DNA of 16,723 nucleotides from Actinomycetota bacterium (GTDB lineage: Bacteria > Actinomycetota > Actinomycetes > Nanopelagicales > Nanopelagicaceae), in the NCBI GenBank assembly GCA_947488645.1, contig CANLAC010000006.1, positions 1-16,723 of the forward strand, given 5' to 3'. The position numbers and the translations under genes were made by a program. The notes beneath the pieces are model-generated. The model was not told the DNA's origin, ran no database searches, and worked only from the letters and a program-made list of their open reading frames with translations. Of this stretch, positions 14,179 through 16,723 are shown piece by piece. Position 1 is the stretch's first letter, and every line of letters starts with the position of its first letter.

Positions 14179-14753
14179 AGGGCCAACTCTGCACTTTTGG
14201 CAATTAGCTTCTTTTCATCAGGGTATGCCAAACGATCAACAATTTCACCGAGAGGAAACCAAGAAACCTCGTCTACTTCACTTTCCTGAGCAAGCAATGT
14301 TCCGCCAACTTCTGCAAACATAAAGTGATGAACAGTTTTATGAATTCGCTTTCCACCCGCCATAAACCAAAAATCAATTACACCTAAGGATTTTGTAATA
14401 GATGAAGTAATTCCAGTTTCCTCAGCAACCTCACGAATAGCTGCTTGTTCTGGAGTTTCACCCTCTTCAATATGTCCTTTAGGCAAAGACCATAAAACTC
14501 GTTTTCCGCTGGCATCTTTGTGGTCGTAACGACCAATGAGTAAACCCATCGTGCCGGTTGTATCAATGACTAAACCGCCTGCACTGACCTCATCAACTCT
14601 TTTTGCATAGGGCCGTTTTACCTCAGCGCGCTTCGGTTGAGCGCTCTTCTGAGCAGTGTTTTGTGTCTGTGGTTGTGGGCCGCGATTACCGGAGCGCTTA
14701 CGCTTCCGCTTTTTCTTCGTACCTTCGCTGCCCGCACCAGGTGCCGGGATCAT
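14175..14753 (-). CDS. NUDIX hydrolase
   Basis: This 192-residue protein has a perfect Nudix box at 93-115 (GHIEEGETPEQAAIREVAEE then TGI), matching G-x5-E-x7-R-E-U-x-E-E-x-G-U, which binds the metal ions for hydrolysing a nucleoside diphosphate linked to another moiety. The first 50 residues form a low-complexity, strongly basic tail rich in K, R, Q and P, probably disordered, perhaps for nucleic acid binding. Substrate cannot be read from sequence; the syntenic mycobacterial gene is Rv3908 (MutT4). It is divergent from cca with only 32 bases between starts and shows no ribosome binding site, so its transcript may be leaderless. It heads the minus-strand run of seven genes. Confidence 0.93.
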   Translation of the reverse strand: MIPAPGAGSEGTKKKRKRKRSGNRGPQPQTQNTAQKSAQPKRAEVKRPYAKRVDEVSAGGLVIDTTGTMGLLIGRYDHKDASGKRVLWSLPKGHIEEGETPEQAAIREVAEETGITSSITKSLGVIDFWFMAGGKRIHKTVHHFMFAEVGGTLLAQESEVDEVSWFPLGEIVDRLAYPDEKKLIAKSAELAL

Positions 14754-14785
14754 GGAGCAAGGGTAGTGCTTTAACCTTACTTATT
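14754..14785. promoter_or_regulatory. Divergent promoter region between NUDIX gene and cca
   Basis: Only 32 bases separate the two proposed start codons. On the reverse strand TACCCT lies six bases before the NUDIX ATG; on the forward strand TAACCT (14772-14777) lies eight bases before the cca GTG. Both are TAnnnT-type -10 candidates placed as in leaderless promoters, which are common in actinobacteria. No convincing -35 is visible on either strand, and neither gene has a ribosome binding site. Motif-level evidence only. Confidence 0.35.
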
Positions 14786-16216
14786 GTGAGCACAGCATTA
14801 GGCGCCGCAGGAGAGTTAGCGATCCGTTCATTAGTTGAACGAGCACCGCTTGCAAGCTCCTTAGCCCAAGCCTTTAAGGCCAAGGGGTTTACCTTGGCAT
14901 TGGTTGGCGGACCTGTGCGTGATGCAATTCTTGGGCGTCTTGGAAATGATTTAGATTTCACAACCAATGCGCACCCATTAGAAACAAAAAAGATTTTGCA
15001 AGAGTGGGCAGAAAATATTTGGGATACGGGAATTGCTTTTGGAACAGTTGCAGGAAAACGTGGTGATACAACTGTTGAAGTAACAACCTATCGCACCGAA
15101 AGTTATGATCCTGATTCTCGCAAACCAGAAGTTGAGTACGGACAGACAATTGATGGTGATTTATCACGTCGTGATTTCACTGTTAATTCAATGGCACTTG
15201 AATTAACTGGAGAGAAACCACAGTTCATCGATCCATTTAATGGTTTGCAAGATTTAGCAGCCAAGCTTTTGCGCACACCCGGCAAACCTGGTGATTCTTT
15301 TAACGATGACCCATTGCGGATGATGCGTGCTGCACGTTTTGCTTCACAACTAGGTTTTGAGATTGCTCCAGATGTTCTTGTTTCGATGAAAGATCTAGCA
15401 CATCGCATCAGCATTATTTCGGCAGAACGCATTCGTGATGAATTCATAAAGATGTTGATGTCACCTAACCCCCGCACTGGAATAACAATTTTGGTTGACA
15501 CAGGTTTAGCCGATTTAGTTCTGCCTGAAATTCCAAAACTGCGATTAGAAGTTGATGAGCACCATCACCATAAAGATGTCTATGAACACTCCATCACAGT
15601 TCTAGAACAAGCGATCGAACATGAAGATCGTCTAGGTGGACCAAACCTTGTAATTCGCCTTGCTGCGTTATTACATGACATTGGAAAACCAAAAACCCGT
15701 GCCTTTATTGAAGGCGGCGGTGTTTCCTTCCACCACCACGAGGTTGTTGGTGCACGCCTTGCAAAGAAACGTTTAGAAGCGCTGCGCTTTGATAATGACA
15801 CTATTGATGCGGTGGAGCTATTAACAACGCTGCACCTTCGTTTTCACGGTTATGGTGAGGGTGAATGGACTGATTCTGCTGTGCGCAGATATGTGCGAGA
15901 TGCCGGTGATTTCATCACCCATTTACATGTTTTAACCCGCGCCGATTGCACAACACGCAATAAAACAAAGGCCGCGCGCCTTGCTGCCACATATGACTCT
16001 CTAGAAGCACGCATTGCTGTGTTGATGGAGCAAGAAGAGTTGTTAAAGATTCGCCCTGATCTAGATGGCGCACAAGTTATGCAATTACTTAACTTAAAAC
16101 CTTCACGTGAAGTGGGCCAAGCAATGGATTTCTTGCTTGAACTTCGGTTAGAAGAAGGTCCAATTGGTGAAGAAGCTGCAACAAAGGCGCTTCTTGCTTG
16201 GTGGGCTAGTAGGTAG
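14786..16216 (+). CDS. cca: CCA tRNA nucleotidyltransferase (poly(A) polymerase family, with HD domain)
   Basis: From GTG at 14786 this encodes 476 residues, close to the mycobacterial homologue PcnA (about 480). The nucleotidyltransferase head has LVGGPVRD (39-46) and the catalytic DLD (55-57), then RRDFTVNSMAL and the RNA-binding DPLRMMRAARFASQLGF. The C-terminal half holds an HD domain with HHHHKDVYEHSITVLE and LLHDIGKPK (H297, D298), as in CCA enzymes with phosphohydrolase domains. It adds or repairs the CCA end of tRNA. The open frame extends back to 14603, but that part lies opposite the NUDIX gene and resembles nothing. No ribosome binding site precedes the GTG, so a leaderless message is likely. 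The 3' end overlaps the convergent MFS gene by 11 nt. Confidence 0.94.
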   Translation: MSTALGAAGELAIRSLVERAPLASSLAQAFKAKGFTLALVGGPVRDAILGRLGNDLDFTTNAHPLETKKILQEWAENIWDTGIAFGTVAGKRGDTTVEVTTYRTESYDPDSRKPEVEYGQTIDGDLSRRDFTVNSMALELTGEKPQFIDPFNGLQDLAAKLLRTPGKPGDSFNDDPLRMMRAARFASQLGFEIAPDVLVSMKDLAHRISIISAERIRDEFIKMLMSPNPRTGITILVDTGLADLVLPEIPKLRLEVDEHHHHKDVYEHSITVLEQAIEHEDRLGGPNLVIRLAALLHDIGKPKTRAFIEGGGVSFHHHEVVGARLAKKRLEALRFDNDTIDAVELLTTLHLRFHGYGEGEWTDSAVRRYVRDAGDFITHLHVLTRADCTTRNKTKAARLAATYDSLEARIAVLMEQEELLKIRPDLDGAQVMQLLNLKPSREVGQAMDFLLELRLEEGPIGEEAATKALLAWWASR

Positions 16217-16723
16217 CATAAAACTTTGCTGGTCTAAGAACAATGAAAGCAATCAGTAAGTAAGCACCTGACACAGCAAGTGGCACTATTCGAGACAAGC
16301 CCGAAGGTGGCAGCAATAGTGCGGCAATTAAACCACCGCTAACGATCGCACCGTTTACAACGACATCATAAACAGCAAAAACTCGACCACGGTGATAGTC
16401 ATCAACTTTTGATTGCACTAATGCATCATTTGTAACTTTAATGTTCTGGCCAAAAAACGCGGTAAGAAAAGCGGTGGCGCTTAATCCAATTTCTGTTTGT
16501 GAAGCGGCAAGAATGAGTGGTGAACAAGCACTAGCGATCATCGCAAACTTAATCCAACGGTGTCTTCCAAAGCGCGCAACACCGTAAGGGGCTAGAAACG
16601 CGCCTAAGAAAAGACCAACTCCAGCAATACTTAACGCAATACCAAAGCCTTGTAATCCAGCTTCTGGTTTAGATGGATCGTTAAATGTGTTTCGCTCTAA
16701 TAATAAAGCGGTCAAAGTTAAAG
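16206..16723 (-). CDS. Major facilitator superfamily transporter (C-terminal part; 5' end outside window)
   Basis: The frame is open to the right edge, giving about 172 residues of the C-terminal half of a polytopic protein. Hydrophobic segments include GFGIALSIAGVGLFLGAFLA, a helix after WIKFAMIASACSPLIL, VVVNGAIVSGGLIAALLL and IVPLAVSGAYLLIAFIVL. The cytoplasmic loop GVARFGRHRW between helices and the sequence DDYHRGRVFAVYDVVVNGA are typical of MFS exporters of the MFS_1/MFS_3 type. The substrate cannot be inferred. The TTG at 16715 is not a credible start; the real one lies beyond the window. It converges on cca with an 11-nt overlap. Confidence 0.85.
   Translation of the reverse strand, partial: LTLTALLLERNTFNDPSKPEAGLQGFGIALSIAGVGLFLGAFLAPYGVARFGRHRWIKFAMIASACSPLILAASQTEIGLSATAFLTAFFGQNIKVTNDALVQSKVDDYHRGRVFAVYDVVVNGAIVSGGLIAALLLPPSGLSRIVPLAVSGAYLLIAFIVLRPAKFYATY

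Noticed and set aside
14603..14785. 5' extension of the cca reading frame (61 extra codons)
   Set aside because: It lies antisense to the start of the NUDIX gene and shows no similarity to CCA enzymes; homology begins after GTG 14786.
16101..16112. CTTCACGTGAAG, a parS-like palindrome inside cca
   Set aside because: It keeps only the 10-bp centre TTCACGTGAA and differs from canonical parS at six outer positions; it encodes an ordinary stretch of the protein, so it is probably coincidental.
1..16723. Search for mobile elements, CRISPR arrays, toxin-antitoxin or defence genes, tRNA and rRNA
   Set aside because: All sizeable frames are accounted for by conserved housekeeping genes, and no direct-repeat array, transposase motif or tRNA-like cloverleaf was noticed on reading.

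Overview
The window is the chromosomal replication-origin neighbourhood of an actinobacterium. The gene order recF-dnaN-dnaA / rpmH-rnpA-yidD-yidC-jag-rsmG-parA-parB / aminotransferase-cwlM-trxA-trxB-murJ-DUF6049-NUDIX / cca(pcnA), with these relative strands, is the classic actinobacterial oriC layout known from Mycobacterium and Streptomyces. Base composition is low for that phylum (hand-counted 60-base lines range from about 28% to 60% GC). Intergenic gaps are tiny and many genes overlap by 1-11 nt. I infer a streamlined, low-GC actinobacterium, most plausibly a freshwater acI-type (Nanopelagicales) lineage; the order-level placement is inference from synteny and GC, not from a marker search.

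Layout. 1-77: 5' end of recF (-). 101-1231: dnaN (-). 1232-1558: 327-nt gap with a helically spaced run of DnaA boxes, the best oriC candidate. 1559-2959: dnaA (-), with its start placed well inside the longest open frame. 2960-3244: second DnaA-box cluster, plus the rpmH promoter region. 3245-7822 (+): rpmH, rnpA, yidD, yidC, jag/khpB, rsmG, parA, parB, an almost gapless run with two parS sites, one inside the start of rsmG and one inside the start of parA. 7819-14753 (-): NUDIX hydrolase, DUF6049-like envelope protein, murJ, trxB, trxA, cwlM and a class I/II aminotransferase, read leftwards as one probable transcription unit. 14786-16216 (+): CCA-adding enzyme, divergent from the NUDIX gene. 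16206-16723 (-): C-terminal part of an MFS transporter running off the right edge.

How the parts fit. DnaA, DnaN and RecF start and sustain replication at the flanking DnaA-box clusters. ParA/ParB with parS segregate the new origins. RpmH, RnpA, KhpB, RsmG and CCA serve ribosome and tRNA maturation. YidC/YidD insert membrane proteins. MurJ (lipid II flippase) and CwlM (a predicted non-catalytic regulator of peptidoglycan synthesis) handle cell wall supply, and TrxA/TrxB provide the thiol redox system.

I saw no mobile element, CRISPR array, toxin-antitoxin pair, tRNA or rRNA, and no evidence of a wholly new system. The points most worth a second look are the phased DnaA-box array, the parS sites embedded in start codon regions (one with a nested 19-bp inverted repeat), the loss of zinc ligands in CwlM, the missing sigM with shortened MurJ and DUF6049 proteins, and sharp within-gene switches in base composition.
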